Positions 10,400-20,008 are shown, numbered from the stretch's first letter. The stretch: DNA of 20,085 nt from Euplotes aediculatus (GCA_030463445.1 JAQGFW010020381.1:1-20085); one strand, 5' to 3'. Program-made: numbers and translations. Notes: generated from the sequence alone by a model not told the origin.

Positions 10400-11228
10400 C
10401 TTTGATAAATTAGTTTACAGAATCTTCAATACTCTTAAAATTTTAAAATTTTTACATTTAAATTTTAGTTAGAATTTATAATGAAGTATACATTTTATTT
10501 CTCAATTGTAAAAGCATTATATTTAAAATTAACAAATCTCTCAAAAATAATATTTTATTGCAGCAATTCCTTATATTCAGTTGTGAATGCAACCTTGATC
10601 GATATTTTGAAGTTTAACTTTGATTATTTATTAATATATTGTAGCTATTAAAATCTATAAAATCTGAGATGACAACACAAGCCAAAAAGATTTACATCAT
10701 TAAGTACTCATATTAAATAATTCAGTTTATTTTAAAATTCATTGGTGGTCTTTTTCGAAGCTTTCGATATTGAGCTCTGAAAATGTTATCAAAATCAGCT
10801 TTGCTAGTTTATTTAAAGAACAGAGCTACATAATTTGTAAAATTTATCTTCTATGTTGCATTAACTTTATGGAGCATTAACTTTACTATTTCAATATAAT
10901 ATATACATTTTGCTTTCGCAAAGTCTTTCCAACACAAACTAATTTTAGTTAATCAGAAGTATCTAAATAATAGACTTGATGATTTTTAGTTTAGCTGATA
11001 AAACTATGTTAGCATCAATTCAAAAAAATACAATTAACGACAAAGCTTGGATATTTATATTTTTATTAATATGCTCATTTTCTTTAAGAATTTTCAAGTA
11101 AAATTTTCATAATTTCAATATTGGTTTTTAATTGTGGTAACACAACTCATTCATTCTGGATCATTTAATTTTTTTTAATTCTAACGATTTTGAAAACTTC
11201 ATAAAATAAATAAATATTTTGTAATTAA
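10400..11228. other. AT-rich spacer, no gene seen
   Basis: Stops in all frames and mostly A/T runs. A mildly richer patch at about 10740-10810 (containing TCGAAGCTTTCGATATTGAG) gave no reliable frame. It should contain the 5' region of the gene starting at 11229. Confidence 0.45.
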
Positions 11229-12539
11229 ATGATGTCAAAATAAAATAAAAAACTAAATAATAAGACTTAAACAGGTATTACTCAAAGTAAATCCTCTTTT
11301 GATATCTTTCTAAATGAATTAAGTACTAAATTATTGTCTGATTCTTCAGGACAAGATTCTAAGCTATCCAGTTTTATTCAAAATCGAAAAGATAATAACT
11401 CAAATGATTAAAAAATTTTCAAGAAAGTTAATAAATCAGAAAAAATAAGTTCTATAATTTCTACCCTAATGTTTTAACCTCTCCAATTTTCTTCATTTTA
11501 AATGTAATAATTATCTCCTAAATATTGTTTTCCATACCTACATTACCCTTACCTCTATATATACTGTAAGATTATTTTACAACATTAAAGTTAAACTCAA
11601 AACTTATATCTCCATATCTTCCGTATTTTCTTTCAATTTAAGATTTCTCTTTGCCGAACTAATATCTTTTTTATAAACGTTTACTACAATTCATTTTGTT
11701 TTTTGTTCTTGGAAATTGTTTTGTATTATTAAAGGAGAAGATCACTGAAAATAGTTGTTCTTTAATTTTTATAAATAGTTCTTCGATAATCTTAAAAATT
11801 TTAAGTAACATTTTTATAATTTAAGTTGAGGTTTTCTGGTATCAATATTAACTAAATTCAAAATACATTAAATATGCTTCTCAAAATGTTTAGTTTTCTT
11901 AATAAGCCTATTTTTTAAATAAACTATCTTCTTTATATTTCTACACCTCTTAAATATGTTGATCTCTAAAAACTAAAGGATTTAATAAATAATTTTTTAT
12001 TTTAGACTTTTCTTGCTTAATAAAACTCTAAAAAAAAACTATATTTTTTTGCTAAATTTCCATTTGTTTGTCAATCTTTCTTCTTCATGAAACATAATTT
12101 ATACGTTTAACTTCTTCCTTTAATATTCCTCCTCAAATACGAATTATTGATTTCATTAAAATATGCAGAAGATTAGAATGAGCTTCTCATTTGGAAAAGT
12201 GATTAGCAGTATAAATGCCATTTCAATATTAAAATTTTGAAGCTTTCAAATAAAAATAATTATGAAATCGAATCGATCAAGATACAATCTGTATATCTTA
12301 TTTGTAGTTCAGTTTTCTTAAGCATTATCGTGGGTGGTTATTTTGCTGAACTAATCTTTGTTATTTTAAAGATTTAGGACAAACTATGTTTACTTTAATA
12401 ATTTCCCCAGAATCAATATCTTCTTTTAAATTATCATGAAAACGAAGGTTTTAATTCAAATTTAAAGTCATTTCATAAGGAAATATTACTTATTTTGGAG
12501 ATTTAGTTTAGATTTAAATCAATATAAATATAGGAATGA
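11229..12539 (+). CDS. 436-codon frame with 31 TAA/TAG and no TGA before its terminal TGA; predicted membrane protein
   Basis: ATG 11229 (or 11232) to TGA 12537-12539. I walked the frame codon by codon and found 25 TAA, 6 TAG and no internal TGA. Gln is also encoded by 13 CAA/CAG. With TAA/TAG as Gln, the N-terminal region is polar (SKSSFDIFLNELSTKLLSDS, SGQDSKLSSFIQNRKD) and includes 64 codons with a single TAA. Later segments are hydrophobic: an Ile/Phe/Leu-rich part around residues 125-170 and a clear membrane-like helix at about 353-383 (VYLICSSVFLSIIVGGYF). A polar tail follows (YHENEGFNSNLKSFHKEIL). This is the behaviour of a gene in a UAR = Gln, UGA = stop code, the opposite of the right-end gene. 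Much of it is T-rich, which lowers chance TGA counts and inflates Phe/Leu/Ile. No family was recognised. Confidence 0.45.
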
Positions 12540-12927
12540 GAATTTAAGGCAAAATTGGGAAAAGAGTGAAGGAAGGTTCAGATTTTTTGATAATCAAAAT
12601 TTTTTTGGAATCATTATATTAAAATATTTTGATGTTCTGATTTAACTTTCTTTAAAATAAATTTTTTTATTATTATGAAGAATATCTAATGAGGCCATAA
12701 TTTAAATAGAATGATATGTGTTTAAAAGAACTTATCAAAGTGGAAAAAATATTCCTAACATATTTTATTGTTATTAATATGAGCATTATTACAAAAAAAT
12801 GAATTTTTTTAACATCAATTAATTTTAATACTTATACCTTAATTAATCTCTTTTATTAATCTTAATCTAATAAACAATAGTATCTAAACATAAAAGTAAT
12901 AATTATTAGATATCTTTCTTATGTGAT
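12540..12927. other. AT-rich spacer between convergent genes
   Basis: No gene seen. It lies between the end of the rightward 11229 frame and the leftward 12928 gene and probably holds the 3' ends of both transcripts. The leftward frame can be followed to about 12850 (ITQERYL-like reading) if its TAG and TAA are passed. Confidence 0.4.
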
Positions 12928-14369
12928 CTATCCATCAACTCAAAGCGCTTCATCCTTACAATTAAAATAAAAAATAATTTGTTCGTCTGTAGTGTTTTCC
13001 ATTGAGTGACAGATCGCATAAGAAAAAACAAACCTTTTATACTTTTTATTTGAAGATCACAATCATATATTATTAAACTTCGAAATATTCTACAATTAAA
13101 ATAAAAAATATTAATTAACATTTTATATTAACAAAAGTAATACTTCCTTGTTTTCGACTTTAAGAGAGATTTTTAATTTTTAATCAATATTCTCAAGCTT
13201 TTTAATCACTTCGTAAGTATTTTTCAGATGTTTATTCACATTGTTGATCTCCTGATCGAATAATTTATCAGATAGAAAATAAAACGTTTTCAACAATGTA
13301 AAAAATTTGATTTGGATTTTGACTTTACTTAAATGAATATTTACAGTCATTGTTTTTTATAATTTTCTAAATTTTTATAAGATTAAGTGGTACTATTTTT
13401 CAAATATCTTTATATGCATTTTCCATAAATCCAAAATCGACTTTGGAGTTGAATTGCATGATATAGCAATAATAAAAGTATCAATAATGAGTCCTTGAAT
13501 TATTCTCATAATTTTTATTTTATTTTTTAGTGTTTTTATTTAGCACTAATATTTAGTTTGCTGTTGTATTATAAAGCTGATTTAAACAGTATATACGGCT
13601 TCGTTATTTTTTAATAAATTTTAAAATCTCATTTTTACTAATATTTAGATTCGTTTATTTATGAGTGATACGTTGCAATTTAGTAAATTTTTAATTAAAT
13701 CGATTTTAATTGTATAATTTAGCAACAGTTCGAAAATAGATTGTTAAATTTACAGATTTCATGTATAAAAACATAGCTATTTTTTAAAATTTTGAATATG
13801 TTACATCAACTATTTTTAATTCTCAAAAAGATCTATCCAAGTTAAGAGAGATTGAATGAATAAATTACAAAGTTGTCAGTAAACATTTTTTGCATAGTGA
13901 CAGAAATTTCGGTAAATTGAAATCAATTGTTTGATATCAGTAACACTAATTATTAAACATATATACCAACTTTTATTGAATGAAAATCATAGGTTTTAAA
14001 ATTTGACTAAATATTGAATGATATTCTTTTTTAATAGTAAAACAATATTTTAAATTAAAATTCTCTTATTATCAATAAAATATGTCAAATTTCGCTAATG
14101 TACTAAATAGAATTTGGCAACTTGAGTAAATTATTAAATAATAAAATTTTGTCATAACTTTGAATTCAATTAAATATTTATTAGCTACATTAACTAATCT
14201 AATTGAAAGATAGTTTTACTTTAAAATCATTTTGCATTTGAAATAAATGAAAATATTTACCTAAAACTTTATTCTTCTCTGCCAGTATTAACAGCTTGGA
14301 GGCTTCCTCTAATTTATCATTCAACAAGTTTTCCATTGATTTTGTATGTTCCACCAGATTTTTAACTTT
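12928..14369 (-). CDS. spliced coiled-coil protein, TRIM-like C-terminal half; one very long intron
   Basis: Three exons can be joined in phase. Exon A (14369-14261) reads VEHTKSMENLLNDKLEEASK and is bounded by TTTGTATAG and GTAAAT. Exon B (13322-13144) contains DQEINNVNKHLKNTYEVIKK, predicted coiled coil. Exon C (13089-12928) contains KRFVFSYAICHSMENTTDEQ then IIFYFNCKDEAL. Intron B-C is 54 nt (GTATTA...TTGTAG). Intron A-B would be 938 nt (14260-13323), far longer than the 24-80 nt introns elsewhere here. Exon B contains one TAA (13180-13182) at a Gln-like position (ENID-x-KLKIS). Exon C has three TGA codons, read as Cys, and closes at TAG 12928-12930. The coiled coil with a following beta-like domain recalls B-box/TRIM relatives, but no zinc finger is visible upstream. 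It could be a decayed paralogue. Confidence 0.45.
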
Positions 14370-15058
14370 CTATACAAATTTTAAATTGAGGCCTTATGAT
14401 ATGGATTAAAGAATTAAAGCATTGCAGCTTTCGTATTTGAAACAAAGAATTTAAGCAATAAAATTGAATTAAAAAGTCAAATTATAATTAGAATAATATA
14501 ATCAGCAAAGGTTTGATTTTCAAATAATCTTCTTCAACTTCACTCAAATAAATCATTAAAATTAGTTGAGTTTTAAAATTAGAATGAACTAAATTCGCAT
14601 CTATTAATTATAATTTAAATTAAGCAATTTAAGTTAATAAATTAGACTCAAGTTAAATTACAAAGGAATATCGAAAAAGGACAATGTTGAGTTTGACATT
14701 TAATATACAAAGCAACAAAGACAAAAAAGTTAAACTTATAGGCTAGGTTATTAAAATGAAAAATTATGAAATAAAAAAATTTGCTTAATCCAAATTGAAT
14801 CATTTAATATCTTAAAGTATGAATAGTTTTTTTAATTGAAAACTAATTTAGCTAATTGGAATTTTTATAGTTAATTAATTTATAAAATAGATTTAAAGGA
14901 GATTTTAAACCACTATCAATGAAAAATCAGGAGATTATCTATTAGATCAAGATAAAAAAATTCAGCAGATATAAAATTCGATGGTTAGAAGTATACGAAA
15001 ATTCACTGATAGATTAATCAAATATTGAAGATTAAAATAAATTAATGGAGAATAATCA
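14370..15058. other. AT-rich region, possible 5' parts of flanking genes
   Basis: Leftward sequence at about 14460-14400 has a short coding-like patch (LFQIRKLQCFN) that could be an earlier exon of the coiled-coil gene. From about 14880 the plus strand becomes purine-rich and may be the upstream part of the frame called from 15059. No firm start codon or promoter was seen. Confidence 0.35.
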
Positions 15059-16408
15059 TATGAAAAGATTGATAATGGTGATTTAAAAGAACACATCATT
15101 CAAAATTTTCTGAAGCATAAAATCAAATTAGCTCAATAATATTTAGAGAATCATAAAATAGCTACTATTTGAAGCTTATTATATTATCCATATCTAAACC
15201 TTATCATAAAATTTTTAGGGGAATTATATAGAAAAATTAAGATAGAAAAATATTTTTACACAATTTGAATCGAAAGAACTATTCAATCAAGAATCAGAGA
15301 AAATAAATCATGTGATATTTTGAATTAAATAAACTCAATACCAATAAGAAAAGTAGAATGAATTGCTCATTATATAAATAGAATTAAGGATTATTTTGTT
15401 GTTACAAAAATTCTTAATTTTATGACCTAATCTGCATATTTAGCTCAATAATTTTTTCTTTTAATTAAAGACGAAATTACTATCAAGCAAAACTAAGAAT
15501 TATATTTGATAGTTTATATAATAAAATTCTTTTCTAAAAAATGGGATGAAAATAAGTTGCTGAAGCAAGTATTTGTTTTATATAAATCAATTTGAACAAA
15601 AAAGTGTCAAGATACATATTTGGTTGCATCTCATATAATAAAAATAGATTCTGTGCCTTATCTTAGAGGTTCAAAAGGTTTAGAAAAGATCACTAATTTT
15701 CAATAATTTACTGTTCACTAGACAATCACCAAGACACATGCCTTAATTCTGATTCATAAGTAGTCTTTATTTTATGAATTTAAATTTGCTATTAACTGAG
15801 CTTTAAGAAAAGGAATGATTATAAAAAGTAAAAGTTTATTTTTTAAAACAGATTTATTGTGTGTTTCTTGAAGATTTGTTGGAGGTGGATAAATTAATTT
15901 ATCATGAAAAGTCAAATTACTCGACAAATAAGTATTGACTATTAGTTTTGAAGAAAGATGGCTGCTTTTGAACTTAGTTGTATCCCCATTCTTGCAGTGC
16001 TATAATAGATGCATTCTTAGCATATTATGCTATATTATGTATAGTATCTAACTTCTTATCAAAATATGGGATTGTATTTTAAAATCAACTATTGTTTGAT
16101 GTATTTGCTAGTTTGTGATTGGGAAAGGAATTAATAATTTTATATAAGAAAGTTCTAAAATTCAACCGATTATCACGCTTTTGCCGACATATGAAACCAT
16201 GATGGCATTCAAGCCTAATGGAAGATATGCAGCTTGCTTTGGAGTTATCTATTCTTACAAGTTGACTATGTACATCAAAAGAGTTATCAATCTTTATAAA
16301 GAATGAAGAGAGGAAATCACTAATTTTATAATGAAATTGTTCGCAGACCTATTTAATTTGGATTTTGATGCAAAGATGGGCGAGCTGGACCTCGCAATTT
16401 TGGATTAA
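15059..16408 (+). CDS. long coding-like frame with a possible cyclin box
   Basis: One frame holds from 15059 to the TAA at 16406-16408 with no shift (about 450 codons), passing roughly 20 TAA/TAG and 9 TGA. Around 15239-15550 the order resembles a cyclin box: an acidic/aromatic start (KIEKYFYTI), then IRKVE-x-IAHYINRIKDYF (x is TGA, where cyclins usually have Trp), then SAYLAQQFFLL, and a LYLIVYIIKFFSKKWDE segment like the family's L...IASKYEE. After this come SVPYLRGSKGLEKITNF, a hydrophobic part (WLLLNLVVSPFLQCYNRCIL) and a final 86-codon stretch free of TAA/TAG (16146-16405) including TYETMMAFKPNGRYAACFG and LFNLDFDAKMGELDLAILD. That last part is open under the Euplotes code. Cyclins bind and activate cyclin-dependent kinases, but this match is by eye and weak. 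It may be decayed, or read with UAR = Gln. Confidence 0.4.
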
Positions 16409-16455
16409 TACAAAAGAAACTTTAGTTACAGAACAGCATCTCCAAAACAGAGATA

Positions 16456-16662
16456 ATGCCAAAAGACAATCATGGAGTGATAAAAGTCTATAGGAATACT
16501 AAAAACTTTGAAAATTGTTTGAAATCATTTTAAAACTGGCATATTTATATTGCAGTAGTTGATCATGTCAGAACTATGTTTATTATGCTCAGTGAAGAAT
16601 TAGAGGGATTAATCTTATTCCTACTTTAAAATAAAGACATATTTTAAAAAGAGAAAAAATAA
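16456..16662 (+). CDS. short coding-like frame downstream of the cyclin-like frame
   Basis: ATG 16456 opens MPKDNHGVIKVYRNTKNFEN followed by CLKSF, a TAA, then IYIAVVDHVRTMFIMLSEEL and more, two further TAA, and a last TAA at 16660-16662. It is in a different frame from the preceding gene but only about 50 bp beyond that gene's stop. It may be the original C-terminus displaced by an indel. A third frame here (LVTEQHLQNRDNAKRQSW) is also open for about 40 codons. I cannot decide between them. Confidence 0.35.
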
Positions 16663-16702
16663 CTACTCCAGAAATCTACTAATTGAAATTACAACCAATT
16701 TA

Positions 16703-17534
16703 CTACCTACCAATGTAATTCCCATCAAAATCGATTATTCCGTTTTTATCCAATTATTTTTTGAATTTGAGAGTCTCGTTCAAAGTCTTCTATTTTTTTG
16801 GTTCTTTTGGCTCAATTCTTCTCTTTGTTCCTTGATGGCCTCCTCACGTTCAGAAATTGTGTCCATAAACTCTCTATTTTTCTCTTCCTCTTCAGACTTC
16901 CCATCATTTTCCTTCTTGATAATGACCTTTTGAAGAAATTGATGAGAGCGGACTTTCTGGGTTGAAGTTTTGGTTATAATTTAATCACCTACCTGAGATC
17001 ATTTGAATTTGGTTAAATATTTAAACTAATTCTTTATCAATTTCCATTGTAAGATTTTGAGAGTTTGAAAGATGCTGCTCTAGGCAGTCCAGTTTCGAAT
17101 GGATAAATTCTTAAAATTTCTCTTTTTCAAGAAAGTTGTCTAAAATAATGAGAAATGAAAAATACTTATACATTTGAGCAAGCCATTGACGATTTGGTGC
17201 GTAATCCGCATAGTTGTCTGGCAAGTATTCACTCGCATCATACTCCTCAATAATTAATTTGATGAGGTTCTTTGCTCTAAGGCTTGTAATATAGGGAACC
17301 TGGTAGATCTCCACTTCTGATAATTCGGAAGCCTAAATAAGGTTATCTATGTAGGATAGAAGGTTTTATCCATACCATCATTTCCCCAATTGCAATCTGA
17401 CTGATAAAAAGCATCGATGTTTCCTTCATTGGTGGGAGAAAACAACCATCTCCAATTGTTAGAGAATGATAAATTTCAGACTTACTTTGGGCTCCATATC
17501 TGATTTCCTTTATATTTATAACTTTATTCTCCAC
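16703..17534 (-). CDS. spliced coiled-coil protein of unknown function, UAA codons inside phase-matched exons
   Basis: The frame starts behind a TTTTGCAG acceptor near 17536 and reads KSEIYHSLTIGDGCFLPPMK. A 43-nt intron (GTATGG...TTATTTAG) joins to EIYQVPYITSLRAKNLIKLI, then EYDASEYLPDNYADYAPNRQ. The next stretch holds two TAA (17111-17113, 17021-17023) in FLEKEKF-x-EFIHSKLDCL and EIDKELV-x-IFNQIQM. A 40-nt intron (16992-16953, GTAGGT...CAGAAAG) then joins in phase to an acidic coiled coil (MDTISEREEAIKEQREELSQ). After an A7 run (16793-16799) the frame changes, and the end reads LDKNGIIDFDGNYIGR before TAG 16703-16705. An upstream piece to about 17690 (KPEKIRLGSSD, TIKSEIMKSLLNY) may be the N-terminus. 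No TGA occurs in this reading. No family was recognised. Confidence 0.5.
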
Positions 17535-17740
17535 TGCAAAATTTTAAGTTTGTGCAGTAATGTTTAATTTTATTTAATTTGATGGCAGGTTTTATATAAT
17601 TTAATAAGCTCTTCATGATTTCTGATTTGATGGTTTAGTCACTTGATCCTAATCGGATTTTCTCTGGTTTGACAAAGCTTAAGGTAAATTAATTCTGACT
17701 AATCAATTTAATAATTAGCCAAAGGCAAAAGGGAATTAGA

Positions 17741-18175
17741 ATGGGAGCATTTCGGATATACTCTTCTTTTGAAATTGACGAACAAAGCTGATTTCATGAG
17801 ACCCGAAAGAAAAGCTTTGAAGAAGAAAGTTGTCCTGATTCTGAATTTTGTTCAAAAACTATTGATCTCAGTAATAAAGAACTTTGACTTTTATTAGTTT
17901 ATTCTTCACAAAAATTGAATTTTGAAAGCTATATGTCAGGAGAGAAGATACTGCAAGAACTTCCAGATTTTGAAAAGAAGATTGAAGCAATAATATAAAA
18001 CAATGAACAAATTAAACTTTAGTTAAAGTAAATAATATTTGGAGATTAAAGCAGTCGAAGATTTTCAGTGTAAAGGTACCTAATTGGAGGAGATAGTCAA
18101 ATAGTTTTTTCATAGTTTAGAATATTCTCTCAATCAGTAGCCGGGGAAACTTTCATACTCTCAAAAAATATTTGA
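17741..18175 (+). CDS. coding segment of unknown function, possibly the last exon of a spliced gene
   Basis: ATG 17741 gives MGAFRIYSSFEIDEQS, then acidic and Cys-containing sequence (KKSFEEESCPDSEFCSKTID), VYSSQKLNFESYMSGEKILQ and ELPDFEKKIEAII up to TAA 17996-17998 (85 codons with two TGA as Cys). The same frame stays protein-like if TAA/TAG is passed: NNEQIKL, RYLIGGDSQIVFS, FRIFSQSVAGETFILSKNI, ending at TGA 18173-18175. Upstream there is an intron-like segment (GTAAAT...AATTAG, ending at 17718) after a possible exon on the same strand (SLDPNRIFSGLTKLK), but the phases favour a different frame. That upstream part overlaps the N-terminal piece of the leftward gene on the other strand. The function is unknown. 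Confidence 0.45.
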
Positions 18176-18936
18176 AATATCAAAATAGACATTTAAATGG
18201 CATATCATTCTTAGATTTTCATTGAATTGAAAATAAATAGTTGTTTCTTTAATAATATTCGCTACTCAAATGATCATATATTGAATAATTTTTTGGGTGC
18301 TTTATTTTCATAGTTTGATACTTTATAATATTATTAGGCTTTTAAAGAAAATATTTTACAGAAGCTAAATAAGTGATAAATCATTAATATTTGATCTTTT
18401 ACTAATTAATCAAAAATCTATCAAATATAAATCTAAATAATAGTATAAAAATCACTTAAAATACTAAAATAATTTTAATAATAGTTGCAAATAAAAATTT
18501 GAAATTATAAATAATGTACTTTAAAAATATGATAAAGAATAGAAAGGCTTTAAATTTATACTTTATAAAATAGTATTATCTGCTTATTAATTTTGCTAAA
18601 TTTTTATAATTTAAAATATAAATTCAAAAAATTGTAATAAATGATTAAATAGTAAAAAGTGTTTGAATGGTCTATCTTTGACTGAACTCCTATTAAATTT
18701 GAAAAATGTATGTTGTCAATCATTATTAAATTTTAAAATTTTGAGAGTTTTAAAATTAAACTTCTTCATTTTAATTTAATAAAAATTTTCGTAAAGAAAA
18801 AATAATTATGAAAGATTTTTAAACATTGATAAATAATAATATTATTTATTTTAAATTTTGATGTAATTATGAATGCGAAGATAGACTTGAGCTGTCTCTT
18901 ATTCAAATCCCTCATTGAAATATAAATATATCGTAA
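18176..18936. other. AT-rich spacer, mostly no gene
   Basis: Mostly A/T with stops in all frames. At 18869-18925 the plus strand could encode MNAKIDLSCLLFKSLIEI. The minus strand there could be a last exon of the B-box gene (acceptor AATAAG, then RQLKSIFAFIITS), joined through a GTAAAT donor near 18968. Neither is certain. Confidence 0.4.
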
Positions 18937-20008
18937 TTAATTAAGAAATGAACAAGAAAGCGAATTTACCTCAATGCAATTCTCAACAATTTTACTATTA
19001 TTTTTGATTTTATTCTCAAATTCTTTAAATAAGCTTAAAGACTGAGTTGGAATACTCACAAGTTGATATTTCTTTCCGTATATATTATCTGGAATTGAAG
19101 CAGTCACATCTTCTTTTATCTCTTCTTCAAGTTGTACTCCTTGAGTCGAATCAACAATCATTTGGACCAAGGATTCACTTTCAATTTTATCTCAAACTTC
19201 GGGAATCATTGATAAAATTTTAAAAATAGTACTTCTTCATTTATCGCAGTCATCTTTAACAAAGGAAAGTGACTCATACTTCAATTTATCTTTACTACTG
19301 ATCGTCAAACTCTTCGACTGGTTTATTCTTAATCACTTTGCAGTCATACTTTTCAATAAGATTTTGAGTTCTTCAAAGCTTTCATCAATAAATTCCTTTA
19401 TTTTTTCATACAAAATATAATCTTTTTCGTCATTTTTGATATGAAAGTAATCAATTCTCTCTTGCAATCGAATTAGCTGTCTTTCAAGTTCCTTTAGTAC
19501 TATCCTATTAAATCTGAGACTGTGCATAAGTATGGTTGAAGTTTTAGATATAGATCCAAACTTTTCAAAGTGAGGTTCACAATAAAGTTTTTCTTGATTT
19601 CCTTCTCAGACAATTGTTGCTTGTTTATCTCAAAAATCTCATTGCAGACTTGCGAATCCAATTTCAATATTATCAGTAATCTGTTTGATATCTCAAAGTT
19701 TATTAAGCTGAGTATTGAATATAGTTCCCTTCAGAGCCTTACATAAATCAATGTTCTTCATTTGCAAAAATTCCTTTCCCTCCTCTTTCGTTCTCATCTC
19801 TGATAAAACCTTTTGTATGGTCACATAAAACTTGCTAAGTATTGATTGGATATCACATATTTGTTCTCTAAACTCTGTTATTTTATTTGATTTCATCTAT
19901 ATTCTCCTCCTGATTGATCTCCTGATCGTTCTTCCGATCGTTCTCCTGTTCGTTCTTTTGCACATTCTTTTGTGCTTTCCCTCTGGCTTTAGACTGCTTG
20001 TTTCCCAT
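18937..20008 (-). CDS. B-box zinc-finger, coiled-coil (TRIM-like) protein with +1 programmed frameshift
   Basis: ATG 20008-20006 opens MGNKQSKARGK, an N-myristoylation-like start with a basic patch, then four 4-residue repeats. At codon 41 the frame meets AAA-TAA-A (19888-19882). A +1 shift continues into KITEFREQICDIQSILSKFY and gives about 356 residues ending at TAA 18937-18939. A B-box lies at residues 123-146: CDFCDKQATIVC, then LYCEPHF, with ligands C123, C126, C134, C143 and H146. The first three Cys are TGA, which fixes TGA as Cys. Seven TGA and no TAA/TAG occur after the shift. A coiled coil follows (VLKELERQLIRLQERIDYF, IKEFIDESFEELKILLKS), then a Cys pair (DDCDKC) and an acidic tail. 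Family members act as scaffolds or, with a RING finger, as ubiquitin ligases; no RING is seen. A GTAAAT donor near the end could add another exon. Confidence 0.88.
19882..19888 (-). other. +1 programmed ribosomal frameshift site, AAA-TAA-A
   Basis: Zero-frame codons run GAT GAA ATC AAA TAA, then close. Skipping the T at 19885 gives AAA ATA ACA GAG, leading into the long B-box frame that is open for over 300 codons. AAA followed by TAA and then A is the commonest known Euplotes shift site. The frame lacks a usable ATG of its own near the chromosome end other than one overlapping this site (19896-19894). Confidence 0.85.
19910..19957 (-). repeat. four degenerate 12-bp tandem repeats in the B-box gene
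   Basis: Codons 18-33 are four copies of a 12-base unit: AAGAACGAACAG, GAGAACGATCGG, AAGAACGATCAG, GAGATCAATCAG. They encode KNEQ, ENDR, KNDQ and EINQ. The repeat lies in the charged N-terminal linker between the MGNKQSK start and the frameshift site, and may vary in copy number between alleles. Confidence 0.85.

Noticed and set aside
12906-13121. Minus-strand 71-residue ORF starting at 13121
   Set aside because: A different frame on the same strand gives a better reading (SMENTTDEQIIFYFNC) and joins in phase through a 54-nt intron to the upstream coiled-coil exon.
357-16460. Reading TGA as Trp throughout (MORN repeat and cyclin-like positions suit Trp)
   Set aside because: The B-box in the right-end gene requires Cys at three TGA codons. 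Trp-like sites elsewhere can be TGG-to-TGA changes or tolerated Cys.
16400-16500. LQNRDNAKRQSW as a second transposase catalytic block (DNA motif)
   Set aside because: It lacks the surrounding family pattern, overlaps two other protein-like frames, and no other transposase motif is nearby.
17111-17160. A 26-nt intron GTATTTTTC...TTTTAG after the MYK codons at about 17160
   Set aside because: Removing it leads to a short unconvincing end. Reading through keeps the frame that is phase-matched to the next exon.
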